Translations under genes and position numbers: made by a program
From: Metallibacterium scheffleri
GTDB taxonomy: Bacteria > Pseudomonadota > Gammaproteobacteria > Xanthomonadales > Rhodanobacteraceae
Direction: 5' to 3'
Assembly (NCBI RefSeq): GCF_002077135.1
Contig: NZ_LDOS01000001.1
Span: 12,219 to 76,218 of the forward strand
DNA length: 64,000 nucleotides
Part shown: piece by piece, positions 1 through 8,972 of the stretch
Layout of the letters: each line of letters opens with the position of its first letter
Numbering within the stretch: position 1 is the stretch's first letter
The notes under the pieces: generated by a model
What the model saw: the letters and a program-made list of their open reading frames with translations, nothing else
Told to the model about the DNA's origin: nothing
The model's database searches: none

Positions 1-2
1 CC

Positions 3-512
3 CCCCCGCGTCTGGCGCCACGCATCATCGGAGCACGCAATGCCTACCTGATCGCATCGATCATGCAATCAGTGATCCGCAGCGGCACCGGTCAGTTTGC
101 GCTGTCGCTGCACCGTACCGACCTCTCCGGCAAGACCGGTTCGACCAACGACTATCGCGACGCGTGGTTCGGCGGCTTCAATTCGAAACTGGTGACCACA
201 GCCTGGGCCGGCTTCGACAATTTCAGCTCGCTCGGTCATGCCGATGGCCATCCCGAGTTTGGCGCATATGTGGCGCTCCCGATCTGGATCCGCTACATGA
301 AAGTCGCGCTGGCCGGCACACCGGAGGCTCCTGAGCCGATGCCGCCGGGCATTGTCACCGTGTTGATCAACCGCGATACCGGCCTGCCCGCACTACCCAG
401 CAACCCGCTGGCGATGCCCGAGGTGATGCGCATCGAGGACTACGAGCGCCTCAAGCAGCAGGCGCCGCTAGACAGCAAGCACGATCAGGCCAAGTCGTAC
501 GACGTATTCTGA
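3..512 (+). CDS. mrcA: Penicillin-binding protein 1A, C-terminal fragment
   Basis: This is the last ~169 residues of a class A penicillin-binding protein; the gene begins before the window. Class A PBPs are inner-membrane enzymes that polymerise and cross-link peptidoglycan in the periplasm. The reading frame is open from the left edge and starts with the APRIIGARNAYLIASIMQ-type stretch that precedes the transpeptidase KTG motif. The KTG box itself is visible as GKTGSTNDYRDAWFGGF, followed by TTAWAGFD and the ALPIWIRYM segment typical of PBP1A. The serine active-site motif lies outside the window. A following gene starts about 80 nt downstream on the same strand. Identification is firm; only the N-terminus is missing. 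Confidence 0.93.
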   Translation, partial: PPRLAPRIIGARNAYLIASIMQSVIRSGTGQFALSLHRTDLSGKTGSTNDYRDAWFGGFNSKLVTTAWAGFDNFSSLGHADGHPEFGAYVALPIWIRYMKVALAGTPEAPEPMPPGIVTVLINRDTGLPALPSNPLAMPEVMRIEDYERLKQQAPLDSKHDQAKSYDVF

Positions 513-595
513 TCCGCCGCGTGTATGCCGACCCGGCGCTGGCATGCCAGCGCATGAATTGCGATGATCCGCGCAGCCCACTGCAGGAGCGGTCG

Positions 596-1246
596 ATGCC
601 TCGTCTTCATGGCCACCACGCTGCACGCCGCGCCCAAGGCAATCGACAGCAACTGCGCCGGCGCATCGCGCTGGAGGCCGCGCGATTGATCAGCGAACAC
701 GGGCTGCGCGATTACCACCGTGCGAAACTGCGCGCCGCCGAACGCCTCGGCATCCGCGACGACCAGGCGCTGCCACACAACGACGAGATCGAGTCGGCTT
801 TGCGCGAGCATCAACGCCTGTTTTTTGGCAACAGTCAAATCGAGGCCCTGCAGGCGCGACGTCTGGCGGCGCGCGAGGCGATGCGGTTTCTGCAACGTTT
901 CGAGCCGCGTCTGGTTGGCGCGGTGCTGGAGGGTACCGCTGACCAGCACTCCGCCGTCTGCCTGCACCTGTTCAGCGATACGCCTGGCGAGGTCGAGCAG
1001 TTCCTCTCCGAGCACGGTATTCGCTACGAGTTACGCGAACGCAGGCTGCGTATGGATCGCGAGCGCAACCTGACGATCGAGGTGCTGCAGTTCATTGCTG
1101 ATGACATCGCGTTCGATCTCAGCGTGCTGCCGCGTGACGGCCTGCGTCAGGCACCCTTGGATCGTGTCCGTCCGCGTGCCATGCAGCGCGCCTCGCTGGG
1201 CGCACTGGAAGCGTTGCTGCGTGCCCACCCTGCAGCGCCAATGTGA
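596..1246 (+). CDS. Conserved hypothetical protein, 216 aa
   Basis: I do not recognise a characterised family. The protein is rich in Arg, Ala and Leu, and I believe similar proteins occur in xanthomonads and other gammaproteobacteria without assigned function. The N-terminal half is helical and basic and contains RLGIRDDQALPHNDEIE followed by REHQRLF. The central part (VGAVLEGTADQHSAVCLHLF, then a DTPGEVEQFL stretch) resembles an alpha/beta fold and could be nucleotidyltransferase-like, but this is only an impression. ATG at 596 is chosen because a good ribosome-binding site (gcaggagc) lies just upstream; the longer frame from 521 has none and would nearly touch the PBP gene. It ends convergently with gltA. 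Confidence 0.7.
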   Translation: MPRLHGHHAARRAQGNRQQLRRRIALEAARLISEHGLRDYHRAKLRAAERLGIRDDQALPHNDEIESALREHQRLFFGNSQIEALQARRLAAREAMRFLQRFEPRLVGAVLEGTADQHSAVCLHLFSDTPGEVEQFLSEHGIRYELRERRLRMDRERNLTIEVLQFIADDIAFDLSVLPRDGLRQAPLDRVRPRAMQRASLGALEALLRAHPAAPM

Positions 1247-1264
1247 TCGGGGCCATGCAGAACC

Positions 1265-1283
1265 CACGCCCATCCAAGGCGTG
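1265..1283. terminator. Short hairpin between convergent genes
   Basis: A 6-bp perfect inverted repeat (CACGCC / GGCGTG, 7-nt loop) lies in the 53-nt gap between the unknown gene and gltA, which converge here. There is no T-tract on either side, so its role as a terminator is only suggested by position. Confidence 0.3.
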
Positions 1284-1299
1284 AGGTATCCGGCGCGCC

Positions 1300-2586
1300 T
1301 CAGCGCGTCGTGATCGGGCGATAGTCACGTTTGGCCGCACCGGTATAAACCTGGCGCGGACGGCCGATCTTGGTATCGGCGGTTTCGTGTTGTTCGATCC
1401 AGTGCGCGATCCAGCCGGAGGTGCGCGCGATGGCGAACATCACCGTGAACATTTCCTTGGGAATGTTCAGTGCCTTGTAAATCAGACCCGAGTAGAAATC
1501 GACGTTGGGATAAAGCTTGCGCTCGACGAAATAATCATCCTTCAGCGCCACGCGCTCGAGTTCCAGCGCCACGTCCAGCAGCGGATCGGACACGCCCAGG
1601 TCGGCCAGCACCTTGTGCGTCATCTCGCGAATGATCGCCGCGCGTGGGTCGTAATTCTTGTAGATGCGGTGACCGAAGCCCATCAGGCGGAAACCGGAGT
1701 TCTTGTCCTTGGCCTTGGCCACGACGCTGTCCACATGTTTCGCGTCACCGATTTCCTCCAGCATCTTCAGCACCGCCTCATTGGCGCCCCCGTGTGCCGG
1801 CCCCCACAACGCGGCGATGCCGGCGGCGACACTGGCATAGGGATTGGCACCAGTGGAACCGACCAGGCGCACCGTCGACGTGGATGCGTTCTGCTCATGA
1901 TCGGCATGCAGGATGAACAGCAGATCCAGCGCTTTGGCCGCGGTCGGACTGAGCTCCAATGGCTCGCTCGGCACCTCGAACATCATGTGCAGGAAGCGCG
2001 TGCAGTATTCAAGGTTGTTGCGCGGAAAACGCATCGGCCAGCCGACCGAATAGCGATAGCAGGCCGCGGCAATGGTCGGCATCTTGGCGATCAGGCGGAC
2101 CGCCGCAAGACGCCGATGCTCGGGATTCTCGATATCGATCTTGTCGTGATAGAACGCCGACAACGAAGCGATCGAAGCGCATACCATGGCCATGGGATGC
2201 GCATCGTGGTGAAAGCCGCGCAGAAAGTGGCGAATCGACTCGTGCATCATCGAGTGATGCGTCACCTCGTTGTCAAAGGCATCGAACTGGGCCTGATTCG
2301 GCAACTCGCCGTGCAGGAGCAGGTAAGCCACTTCCAGATAGCTCGACTGCTTGGCCAGTTGCTCGATCGGATAGCCGCGGTACATCAGCACGCCGGCATC
2401 GCCATCGATGTAAGTGATGGCGCTGCGGCAGCTGGCCGTGGACATGAAGCCGGGGTCATAGGTGAAGCAGCCGGTATCGCGATAGAGCTTGCCGATATCG
2501 AGCGCGGCCGGGCCGATGCTGCCGGTCACGGCGGGCAGTTCGGTATTGCTGCCAGTGGACTCGTTGATGAGCTTGTAGGTGGACAC
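1300..2586 (-). CDS. gltA: Citrate synthase (type II, hexameric class)
   Basis: GltA condenses acetyl-CoA with oxaloacetate to citrate, the entry step of the TCA cycle, in the cytoplasm. The 428-residue length matches the large gram-negative citrate synthases. Visible hallmarks are YIDGDAGVLMYRGYPIEQLA near the N-terminus, the LHADHEQNASTSTVR segment, the active-site LWGPAHGGANEAV, and MGFGHRIYKNYDPRA with catalytic His and Arg, then the conserved VDFYSGLIY. The start is a GTG at 2586 with a strong AAGGAG site eight bases upstream; the frame is open further upstream, but the added sequence is not family-like. A candidate extended -10 promoter sits about 142 nt upstream. The window also carries icd, another TCA gene, but far away. 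Confidence 0.96.
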   Translation of the reverse strand: MSTYKLINESTGSNTELPAVTGSIGPAALDIGKLYRDTGCFTYDPGFMSTASCRSAITYIDGDAGVLMYRGYPIEQLAKQSSYLEVAYLLLHGELPNQAQFDAFDNEVTHHSMMHESIRHFLRGFHHDAHPMAMVCASIASLSAFYHDKIDIENPEHRRLAAVRLIAKMPTIAAACYRYSVGWPMRFPRNNLEYCTRFLHMMFEVPSEPLELSPTAAKALDLLFILHADHEQNASTSTVRLVGSTGANPYASVAAGIAALWGPAHGGANEAVLKMLEEIGDAKHVDSVVAKAKDKNSGFRLMGFGHRIYKNYDPRAAIIREMTHKVLADLGVSDPLLDVALELERVALKDDYFVERKLYPNVDFYSGLIYKALNIPKEMFTVMFAIARTSGWIAHWIEQHETADTKIGRPRQVYTGAAKRDYRPITTR

Positions 2587-2727
2587 GCTCGGTCTCCTTG
2601 TGACGTGGACGCCGCGGGCGAAAATGACGCGCGGGAGCAGGCGCCGGATTGGGGATGGACAGACAAGACCGCGCAATTCACACAGCGGTGGTGTCACACG
2701 GGCAGGCGGCCCGCAAATTCGCTGCGA

Positions 2728-2736
2728 ATTATCGCA
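2728..2736 (-). promoter_or_regulatory. Candidate extended -10 promoter for gltA
   Basis: On the minus strand this reads TGCGATAAT, an extended -10 (TGn followed by GATAAT, five of six consensus). No convincing -35 hexamer lies 17 nt upstream, which is tolerated by extended -10 promoters. It lies in the 276-nt gap between rpmE2 and gltA, downstream of the rpmE2 terminator, which fits separate transcription of gltA. Confidence 0.45.
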
Positions 2737-2754
2737 CAGTGCGCTGCAGCGCAG

Positions 2755-2788
2755 CAGCAAAAACAACAACGCCGGCACGAGGCCGGCG
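2755..2788 (-). terminator. Rho-independent terminator of rpmE2
   Basis: A perfect 7-bp GC stem (CGCCGGC / GCCGGCG, 5-nt loop, 2770-2788) is followed on the minus strand by the T-rich run TTGTTGTTTTTG. It lies about 75 nt after the rpmE2 stop codon. This is the most classical intrinsic terminator in the window. Confidence 0.75.
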
Positions 2789-2862
2789 CTGCAATGAACA
2801 TCGATTCGATCCGCGGCAACACGTCAAATCCGGATGCGTGCGGCCGATGACTGGCGTCGCGA

Positions 2863-3117
2863 TCAGGCCTTGCCGCCAGCGGCGTAGCGTTTGCGGAACT
2901 TGTCGACCCGACCACCCACGTCTAGCACTTTGTGCTTGCCGGTGTAAAACGGATGCGAGGCCGAGGAAATCTCCAGCTTGACCAGCGGATATTCCTTGCC
3001 ATCCTCCCACTTGATCGTGTCTTTGGTACTGATCGTGGAACGAGTGAGTATGGCGAAATTGGCGTTCACGTCCTGGAACACGACCTCGCGATATTGGGGA
3101 TGGATGTCGGGCTTCAT
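2863..3117 (-). CDS. rpmE2: 50S ribosomal protein L31 type B
   Basis: This 84-residue protein is the C-minus (type B) paralogue of ribosomal protein L31. It starts [16 protein letters not shown], has the [16 protein letters not shown] motif and the VDKFRKRYA end, and lacks the CxxC zinc ligands of type A L31. Type B L31 substitutes for the zinc-containing form when zinc is scarce in many bacteria, but it is the usual form in some xanthomonads, so zinc regulation should not be assumed. No zinc-regulator (Zur-like) operator was recognised upstream; instead there is a promoter-like block almost identical to that of rpoZ. It is monocistronic, ending in an intrinsic terminator. Confidence 0.96.
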   Translation of the reverse strand: MKPDIHPQYREVVFQDVNANFAILTRSTISTKDTIKWEDGKEYPLVKLEISSASHPFYTGKHKVLDVGGRVDKFRKRYAAGGKA

Positions 3118-3157
3118 GGCGGACTCGCGCTCGAAAGATCAAGGAAAAGAGAGCCAT

Positions 3158-3187
3158 GATAGCCTGCTGTCATGGCCACGGGCAAGA
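3158..3187 (-). promoter_or_regulatory. Candidate promoter of rpmE2
   Basis: On the minus strand a TTGCCC hexamer is followed after 18 nt by TATCAT, about 40 nt before the rpmE2 start. The spacer ends in GCAGGC directly before the -10. The whole 30-nt block closely matches the block in front of rpoZ at 9307-9336, which supports it being a real promoter class. Confidence 0.55.
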
Positions 3188-3223
3188 TTGGATGCTCTGA
3201 TCAGCAGTCGAAGCCTGGCCCGA

Positions 3224-4162
3224 TCACCCGGGGAGCGCACCCAGTGCCGCTGCCACCAGATGTTCGAATCCGCTCTGGTCCACGGCCATGACGATACGCG
3301 CATTGGCCACCGCACCGCTGCGGCGCTGCCAGTCCACCACGGTGGCTCCGCGCGTCAGGCCGCCATCCAGTTCGACCGTGACCGCGCGCTCATCGCTACG
3401 GGTGATCAACCCCGGACGCAGCGCCACCGCCATGGCCAGCGCATCGGCGGCAAGCAATCCCGGGCGCTGCTGCATACGATTGAAAGCGCGCGCCTTGCGT
3501 GAGATCGCGGAGAAAAATGCCGCGCGTGCATCATCGCCGGCCAGCCAGTGATCGAAGCGCTCGAAATCCAGCGCATGACGCAGTGTCAGTTCCCAATCAA
3601 CCAGATCAAACCGCGGCCAGCGTGAAAATACGATGTGCGCGGCTTCCGGATCGAAGCCGATATTGAATTCCGCCGCCAGACTGGTGTTGCCCTGCCCGGT
3701 CACCGCGCCCCCCATCACCACCAGCCGCGCCACGCGCCGGGGCAATTGCGGGTCAAGGCTCAATGCCAGTGCCAGATTGGTCAGCGGCCCCAGCGCCACC
3801 ACCACCAGTTCGCCAGCGTGTGCATGGCTAAGGCGCAGCAGCGCCAGTGCCGCGTGCTCGTTGTGCGCCACGCGCCGTGCGGGCAAGTAGCCGGTGTCAC
3901 CAAAGCCATCGGCGCCATGCACGAATGCGGCATCGGCAGCGCGGCGCACCAGCGGCTGTGGCGCGCCGGGAAACACCGGCGTGGGCGCATCCAGCAGTTC
4001 AACCAGTTTGAGCGCGTTGGCCGTGGTGTGATGCAGCCCGACATTGCCCGCGGCGATGCCCAGGCCAGCGATGCCAGATGCGTGTGCGTGCGCCATCAGA
4101 ATCGCCAGCGCATCGTCCACGCCGGGATCGGTATCGATGAACAGCATGTCCGGCTCCGCCAC
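3224..4162 (-). CDS. Inosine-uridine preferring nucleoside hydrolase family protein
   Basis: Members of this family hydrolyse the N-glycosidic bond of ribonucleosides to free base and ribose for salvage, in the cytoplasm. The 312-residue length is standard. The calcium-binding signature DTDPGVDDALAILMA is at the N-terminus. Also visible are AAGNVGLHHTTANAL, HGADGFGDTG, VALGPLTNLALAL, VMGGAV and AEFNIGFDPEAA, all in family order. Substrate preference cannot be read from the sequence; a queuosine or pyrimidine nucleoside role is equally possible. The gene stands alone between rpmE2 and recG, both on the same strand, with 28 nt to recG. Confidence 0.9.
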   Translation of the reverse strand: MAEPDMLFIDTDPGVDDALAILMAHAHASGIAGLGIAAGNVGLHHTTANALKLVELLDAPTPVFPGAPQPLVRRAADAAFVHGADGFGDTGYLPARRVAHNEHAALALLRLSHAHAGELVVVALGPLTNLALALSLDPQLPRRVARLVVMGGAVTGQGNTSLAAEFNIGFDPEAAHIVFSRWPRFDLVDWELTLRHALDFERFDHWLAGDDARAAFFSAISRKARAFNRMQQRPGLLAADALAMAVALRPGLITRSDERAVTVELDGGLTRGATVVDWQRRSGAVANARIVMAVDQSGFEHLVAAALGALPG

Positions 4163-4190
4163 GGGAAAGCATGCAGTTTATGGGACTGGC

Positions 4191-6302
4191 TCAGGCCTGT
4201 GCGTAGCGCCTCGCGCTGCCAAACCAGCGCTGCAAAATCAGCTCTGCGCGCCCGGGATCGCTTTGCAGGAGCCGATCGGCCAGCTCACGCACCATCGGCA
4301 ACAGATCGGCATCGCGCGCCAGGTCGGCCACGCGCAGCGCCAGCAGCCCCGTCTGACGCGTGCCCAGCATTTCGCCGGCACCGCGCAGTTTCAGGTCCAT
4401 TTCAGCGATGCGAAAACCATCGTTGCTCTCACGCAGCAGGCTCAGGCGCGCACGTGCGTTGGCCGATAGCGGCGGTTGATACAGCAGCACACAATGGGAC
4501 GCGGTGCTGCCGCGCCCGACGCGGCCGCGCAACTGGTGCAGCTGCGCCAGACCCAGGCGCTCGGCGTTTTCGATCACCATCAAACTGGCGTTGGACACAT
4601 CAACGCCCACCTCGATCACCGTGGTCGCCACCAACAATGCCAGCTCACCGCGCTTGAATGCATCCATGACCGCCTGCTTGGCAGCAGGTTTCATGCGCCC
4701 GTGCACCAACCCGATGCTCAGCATCGGCAATGCCGCGCTAAGCTCGATGTGCGCGACCGCGGCGGCCTGCGCGGCGAGCACGTCCGACTCCTCCACCAGA
4801 GTGCATACCCAATAGGCCTGCCGGCCATTGGCGCAGGCGTGATGGATACGCTCGATCACCTCGGCGCGGCGACTGGCGGCGACAAGGGTGGTTTGCACCG
4901 GGATACGCCCCGGCGGCAATTCATCGAGCACCGAAATGTCCAGGTCCGCATAGGCCGTCATCGCCAAGGTGCGTGGAATCGGTGTCGCGGTGAGCACCAG
5001 CTGATGCGGCACTTCATCCGCCGTGCCGCCCTTTTCGACCAGACTCAGGCGCTGATGCACGCCAAAGCGGTGCTGTTCGTCGACAATCGCAAGGCCCAGA
5101 TTGCGAAATTGCACGCCTTCCTGCATCAGTGCGTGCGTGCCCACGCACACGGCTGCGCCCTCGCTCAGGCGCTTCAGCGCCGCGTTGCGCGCGCGGCCTT
5201 GAACTTTGCCAGCCAACCACAGCACCTCGATGCCTAGGGGCTGCAACCACGTCACGAAGCTGCGGTAATGCTGCTCGGCCAGCAATTCGGTGGGCGCGGC
5301 CAAGGCCACCTGGCGGCCGCTGGCCACTACCGCCAGCGCCGCCAGCGCCGCGATGATGGTTTTCCCCGAGCCCACGTCGCCCTGCACCAGGCGCAGCATC
5401 GGCTGCGGCGTGGCCAGATCGGCGAGGATTTCATCAAGCACGCGTTGCTGCGCGCTGGTCAGCGCATAAGGCAGATTCACACGCAGCCGGTGCATGAGCG
5501 CACGACCCTCGGCGCATACCGGCGCAGCATGGCCACGCGCGCGCTGGCGCAATTGCCGCAAGGCCAGGTGCTGGGCCAGCAGTTCCTCGAACGCGAGCCG
5601 GCGTTGCGCCGGATGCGTGCCTGCCAGCAACGCTGTCAGATCATCGTCGGGCGCAGGTTGATGCACAGCCAGCAGCGCGCTGCGCAGATCGGGCAATGCC
5701 AGGGCGGCGCTGTCGAGGGGCGGCAACAGATCCAGCTCTGCGGCGCACGGCAACTGCGCCAGCGCGCGCGTCACCAGGCTCGCCATGCGTGCATTGGTCA
5801 CGCCCTCGGTCAACGGATACACCGCACCGAGATGCGTGGCCAGTTGCGGGGCCCGCGCATCGAACACGCGATAGCGCGGGTGCACGATCTCGAGACCCTG
5901 GTGGCCTTCGCGCACCTCGCCATAGGCGCGCACGCGCATGCCAGGCACGAATTGTGCCGCCTGGGCGCGACGGAAATGGATGAAGCGCAGCACCAGCGCG
6001 GTACCGCTGCCATCCTCGATCACCACCTGCAGCAGCGGGCGAAAACGGAACCCGGTCTCGACCTGCGTGACCACGCCCTCGACCTGGGCACGCTGCCCGG
6101 ATTGCAGCGCGGCGACAGGTGTGATGCGGGTCAGGTCCTCATAGCGCAACGGCAGCGTGAACCAGAGGTCCTGCAGGCACAGCAGACCGCGCCGCGCCAA
6201 CGTCGCTACCAGCGCCGGGCCGACACCGACCAGACTGGAAAGCGGCCGCGCACCCGCCGGCAGCGCGCCGCGATCGCGCTCAGCCGAGAACGAGGATGGC
6301 AT
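4191..6302 (-). CDS. recG: ATP-dependent DNA helicase RecG
   Basis: RecG is a monomeric superfamily 2 helicase that remodels stalled replication forks and branch-migrates Holliday junctions. The 703-residue product carries the N-terminal wedge/OB region (LSSLVGVGPALVATLARRG; then GQRAQVEGVVTQVE), the Walker A motif VQGDVGSGKT, the RecG-specific DEQH box (LAIVDEQHRFGVHQR), TATPIPRTLAMT, and helicase C motifs including TTVIEVGVDVSNAS and QLRGRVGRG. The C-terminal FGSARRYAQA tail is short but in range. The start ATG lies inside the 3' end of ridA (23-nt overlap), indicating translational coupling in the rpoZ-spoT-ridA-recG cluster. Confidence 0.97.
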   Translation of the reverse strand: MPSSFSAERDRGALPAGARPLSSLVGVGPALVATLARRGLLCLQDLWFTLPLRYEDLTRITPVAALQSGQRAQVEGVVTQVETGFRFRPLLQVVIEDGSGTALVLRFIHFRRAQAAQFVPGMRVRAYGEVREGHQGLEIVHPRYRVFDARAPQLATHLGAVYPLTEGVTNARMASLVTRALAQLPCAAELDLLPPLDSAALALPDLRSALLAVHQPAPDDDLTALLAGTHPAQRRLAFEELLAQHLALRQLRQRARGHAAPVCAEGRALMHRLRVNLPYALTSAQQRVLDEILADLATPQPMLRLVQGDVGSGKTIIAALAALAVVASGRQVALAAPTELLAEQHYRSFVTWLQPLGIEVLWLAGKVQGRARNAALKRLSEGAAVCVGTHALMQEGVQFRNLGLAIVDEQHRFGVHQRLSLVEKGGTADEVPHQLVLTATPIPRTLAMTAYADLDISVLDELPPGRIPVQTTLVAASRRAEVIERIHHACANGRQAYWVCTLVEESDVLAAQAAAVAHIELSAALPMLSIGLVHGRMKPAAKQAVMDAFKRGELALLVATTVIEVGVDVSNASLMVIENAERLGLAQLHQLRGRVGRGSTASHCVLLYQPPLSANARARLSLLRESNDGFRIAEMDLKLRGAGEMLGTRQTGLLALRVADLARDADLLPMVRELADRLLQSDPGRAELILQRWFGSARRYAQA

Positions 6303-6663
6303 CAGCCTCGACCCGCGCGCCGCGCGGCAGGGCCGCCACTCCGACGGTGGCGCGCGCCGGATATGGCGGCTGCAGCACTGCCTCCATCACCTGATTGACC
6401 ACGGCAAAGTCGTTGAGGTCGGTGAGGAAGATGCCGATGCGCACCGCTTGCTGCAGGCTGCCACCGGCCGCATCCGCGACCGCGGCAAGATTGGCGAACA
6501 CCTGCCGCGCCTGCGCACTGATATCGCCAGCCACCATCTGCCCATTGCGCGGATCCAGTGCAATCTGCCCGGAGAGATAGACCGTATCGGCGACGCGCAC
6601 CGCTTGCGAATAAGGTCCGATGGCGGCAGGGGCCTCGGTACTGCTGATGATGCTGCGTTTCAT
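6280..6663 (-). CDS. ridA: RidA family 2-iminobutanoate/2-iminopropanoate deaminase
   Basis: RidA hydrolyses reactive enamine/imine intermediates made by PLP enzymes such as threonine dehydratase, releasing 2-ketoacids and ammonia. The 127-residue protein has the family core: STEAPAAIGPYSQAV near the N-terminus, VYLSGQIALDP, and the C-terminal PARATVGVAALPRGARVEADAI with the conserved Arg that binds the carboxylate. ATG at 6663 gives the family length; an upstream in-frame start would add 15 unrelated residues. It lies between spoT and recG on the same strand and overlaps recG by 23 nt. Placement after spoT is common in gammaproteobacteria. Confidence 0.94.
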   Translation of the reverse strand: MKRSIISSTEAPAAIGPYSQAVRVADTVYLSGQIALDPRNGQMVAGDISAQARQVFANLAAVADAAGGSLQQAVRIGIFLTDLNDFAVVNQVMEAVLQPPYPARATVGVAALPRGARVEADAILVLG

Positions 6664-6761
6664 GGCATTGCTCGCAAATGGAGGGACTTGTCCGGAGAAT
6701 CGTCGCACGCGCCGCCGAAGGCCGCGCCACGCCGTGTCATGGTGTCGCGCGATGCATGCGT

Positions 6762-8921
6762 TCAGACGGGATACCGGTACACGCCGCTGACCACGCTGGC
6801 GCGACGCACGCGGCGCATGACATCGGCCAAGTGCTTGCGATCGCGCACTTCCAGTGCGAACAGCAAAGTCGCAGTCGCCAGGTCGCGTTCGGAATACTCG
6901 ACGTTTTCGATATTGGTGCCGGTCTCGGCGATGGCTGCCGCCACGGTGGCCAGCACGCCGGGACGGTTCTGCACCTCGATGCGCAACTCGACGCGATAGT
7001 CACCCTGCGCCTCGCGATCCCATTCGATCTCAAGGCAGCGCTCGGGCTGCTTGCGCAGTTCGGCGGCATTGGGGCATTCGACGCGATGCACGACGATGCC
7101 CTTGCCCGCCGAGAGGTGCCCGAAGATGGCGTCGCCGGGCACCGGATGACAGCAATTGCCGAAACTCAACACGCCGCGTTCGGCGCCACTGATGGTCAGG
7201 CGCTCGTGCGGCGCAGCCAGCAGCGTTTGCGTGTGTCCGCCGGCAAGCAGCTTGAAGCGCTCCGCGACCGCACCGGCCATGCGATTGCCCAAGGCGATAT
7301 CGGACAGGAGTTCCTCCAGCCGCTTGTAGCGCATCTCGGCCAACGTCGTCTCCAGCGCCGCAGCGGGAATGGTGTCGAGACTGACCGAGCGCGCCACCAG
7401 TTCGCGATCCAGCATGCGGTGGCCAAATTCGACCGCATCCTCGTGTTGCAGATGCTTGAGGTAATTGCGGATCGCGGTGCGCGCGCGCGCACTGACCACG
7501 AATTCCAGCCATTGCGGCTTGGGCTGCGCCGAGGGCGCGGTGACGATCTCCACCGTCTGCCCCGAGCCGAGACGCGTGCGCAGCGGCGCGAAGTGGCCGT
7601 CCACGCGCGCGGTCACCGCGTGATCGCCAATGTCGGTATGCACCGCGTAAGCGAAATCCAGCGCAGTGGCATTGCGCGGCAGCGACAAAATGGCACCGCG
7701 CGGCGTGAACAGGTAGACCTCGTCGGGAAACAGATCGACCTTGACGTTTTCCAGCAATTCCAGAGATGAAGTCGTGCCGGCCTCGCGATCAGCCAGCCCA
7801 GCGATCCATTCATGTGCGCGTGCCTGCGCGCCGCTGGGCGCCACGCCGGTCTTGTAGGCCCAGTGTGCCGCCACGCCGCGCACGGCAACCGCATCCATGT
7901 CCTCGGTGCGAATCTGGATTTCTATGGGCGCATTGAACGGCCCGAACAGCACCGTGTGCAGCGACTGATATCCGTTGGCCTTGGGGATGGCGATGAAATC
8001 GCGGAAGCGCCCGTCCACCGGTTTGTACAAACCGTGCGCAGTGCCCAGTGCCTGATAACAGTGCGCGACGCTGTCGGTGATCACGCGAAAACCATACACG
8101 TCCATGATTTCGGCCAGGGTTTTGTGCTCGGCGCGCATCTTGGAATAAATGCTCCACGGTGTCTTGATGCGACTGACCACGCGTGCGCGGATGCCCTCGG
8201 CGGCGAGACGCTGCGACAGCGCGTTGTCGATGCGCCCCATCGCCTCATGCCGGTTGCCGTGACTGGCGCGGATGCGCTCGGCGATGACGCGATAACGATC
8301 CGGATACAGCGCGCGGAAACATAGATCCTGCAATTCGGACTTGATCAGGCTCATGCCCAGGCGCTGTGCGATGGGCGCATAGATTTCCAGCGTCTCGCGC
8401 GCAATGCGGCGACGTGAATCGGCGTCCTTGGCGACCAGGGTGCGCATGTTGTGCAGGCGATCGGCGAGCTTGATCAGGATCACGCGCAAATCGCGCGCCA
8501 TCGCCATCAGCATCTTGCGGAAACTCTCCGCTTGTGCCTCTTGCTGGCTGGCGAAGTGCACCTTGTCGAGTTTGGTGACGCCTTCGACCAGTTCGGTGAC
8601 GGACGCACCGAATTCCTCGATCATGGACGCGCGCGTGTACGCCGTGTCTTCCAGCGCATCGTGCAGGATCGCCGCGATCATGGTTTCGGCATCCAGGCGC
8701 AAGTCCGCCAATATCGCGGCCACGGCCACTGGATGGGTGATATAGGGCTCGCCGCTGGCGCGGGTCTGGCCACGATGGGCCTCGGCGCCGCGCCGGAAAG
8801 CGGCCATCACGCGCTCGATTTGCCCGGGCGCCAGGTAGTCGGTGAGTCGGCGCGCCAGCGCCAGCACGTACTCGGGCAGTTCGCTGCTCAGGGTGTCATT
8901 GGCGGGCGCGACCACGGACAT
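6762..8921 (-). CDS. spoT: Bifunctional (p)ppGpp synthase/hydrolase SpoT
   Basis: SpoT makes and degrades the alarmone (p)ppGpp and sets the stringent response. The 719-residue product contains the HD hydrolase domain with AAILHDALEDT at about residues 83-93 and EGVTKLDKV. The synthetase domain follows (YGFRVITDSVAHCYQALG, FRDFIAIPKANGYQSLHT), then a TGS domain near residues 395-460 (VYLFTPRGAILSLPRNATALDF) and a C-terminal ACT domain (VELRIEVQNRPGVLATVAAAI). The intact HD pair argues that hydrolase activity is retained, unlike RelA. It follows rpoZ with a 51-nt gap, the usual rpoZ-spoT pairing. Confidence 0.96.
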   Translation of the reverse strand: MSVVAPANDTLSSELPEYVLALARRLTDYLAPGQIERVMAAFRRGAEAHRGQTRASGEPYITHPVAVAAILADLRLDAETMIAAILHDALEDTAYTRASMIEEFGASVTELVEGVTKLDKVHFASQQEAQAESFRKMLMAMARDLRVILIKLADRLHNMRTLVAKDADSRRRIARETLEIYAPIAQRLGMSLIKSELQDLCFRALYPDRYRVIAERIRASHGNRHEAMGRIDNALSQRLAAEGIRARVVSRIKTPWSIYSKMRAEHKTLAEIMDVYGFRVITDSVAHCYQALGTAHGLYKPVDGRFRDFIAIPKANGYQSLHTVLFGPFNAPIEIQIRTEDMDAVAVRGVAAHWAYKTGVAPSGAQARAHEWIAGLADREAGTTSSLELLENVKVDLFPDEVYLFTPRGAILSLPRNATALDFAYAVHTDIGDHAVTARVDGHFAPLRTRLGSGQTVEIVTAPSAQPKPQWLEFVVSARARTAIRNYLKHLQHEDAVEFGHRMLDRELVARSVSLDTIPAAALETTLAEMRYKRLEELLSDIALGNRMAGAVAERFKLLAGGHTQTLLAAPHERLTISGAERGVLSFGNCCHPVPGDAIFGHLSAGKGIVVHRVECPNAAELRKQPERCLEIEWDREAQGDYRVELRIEVQNRPGVLATVAAAIAETGTNIENVEYSERDLATATLLFALEVRDRKHLADVMRRVRRASVVSGVYRYPV

Positions 8922-8972
8922 GGTGCGCGCCGCTTCACGCGGCTCTCCGACATGGACAGCCGTCGGGAGACA

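Noticed and set aside
1387-2850. 487-codon plus-strand open frame opposite gltA
   Set aside because: Antisense shadow of citrate synthase; no family resemblance and no start context.
2587-2862. Possible zinc-regulator operator near rpmE2
   Set aside because: Type B L31 genes are zinc-controlled in some species, but I could find no palindromic operator with the expected AT-rich shape near the gene.
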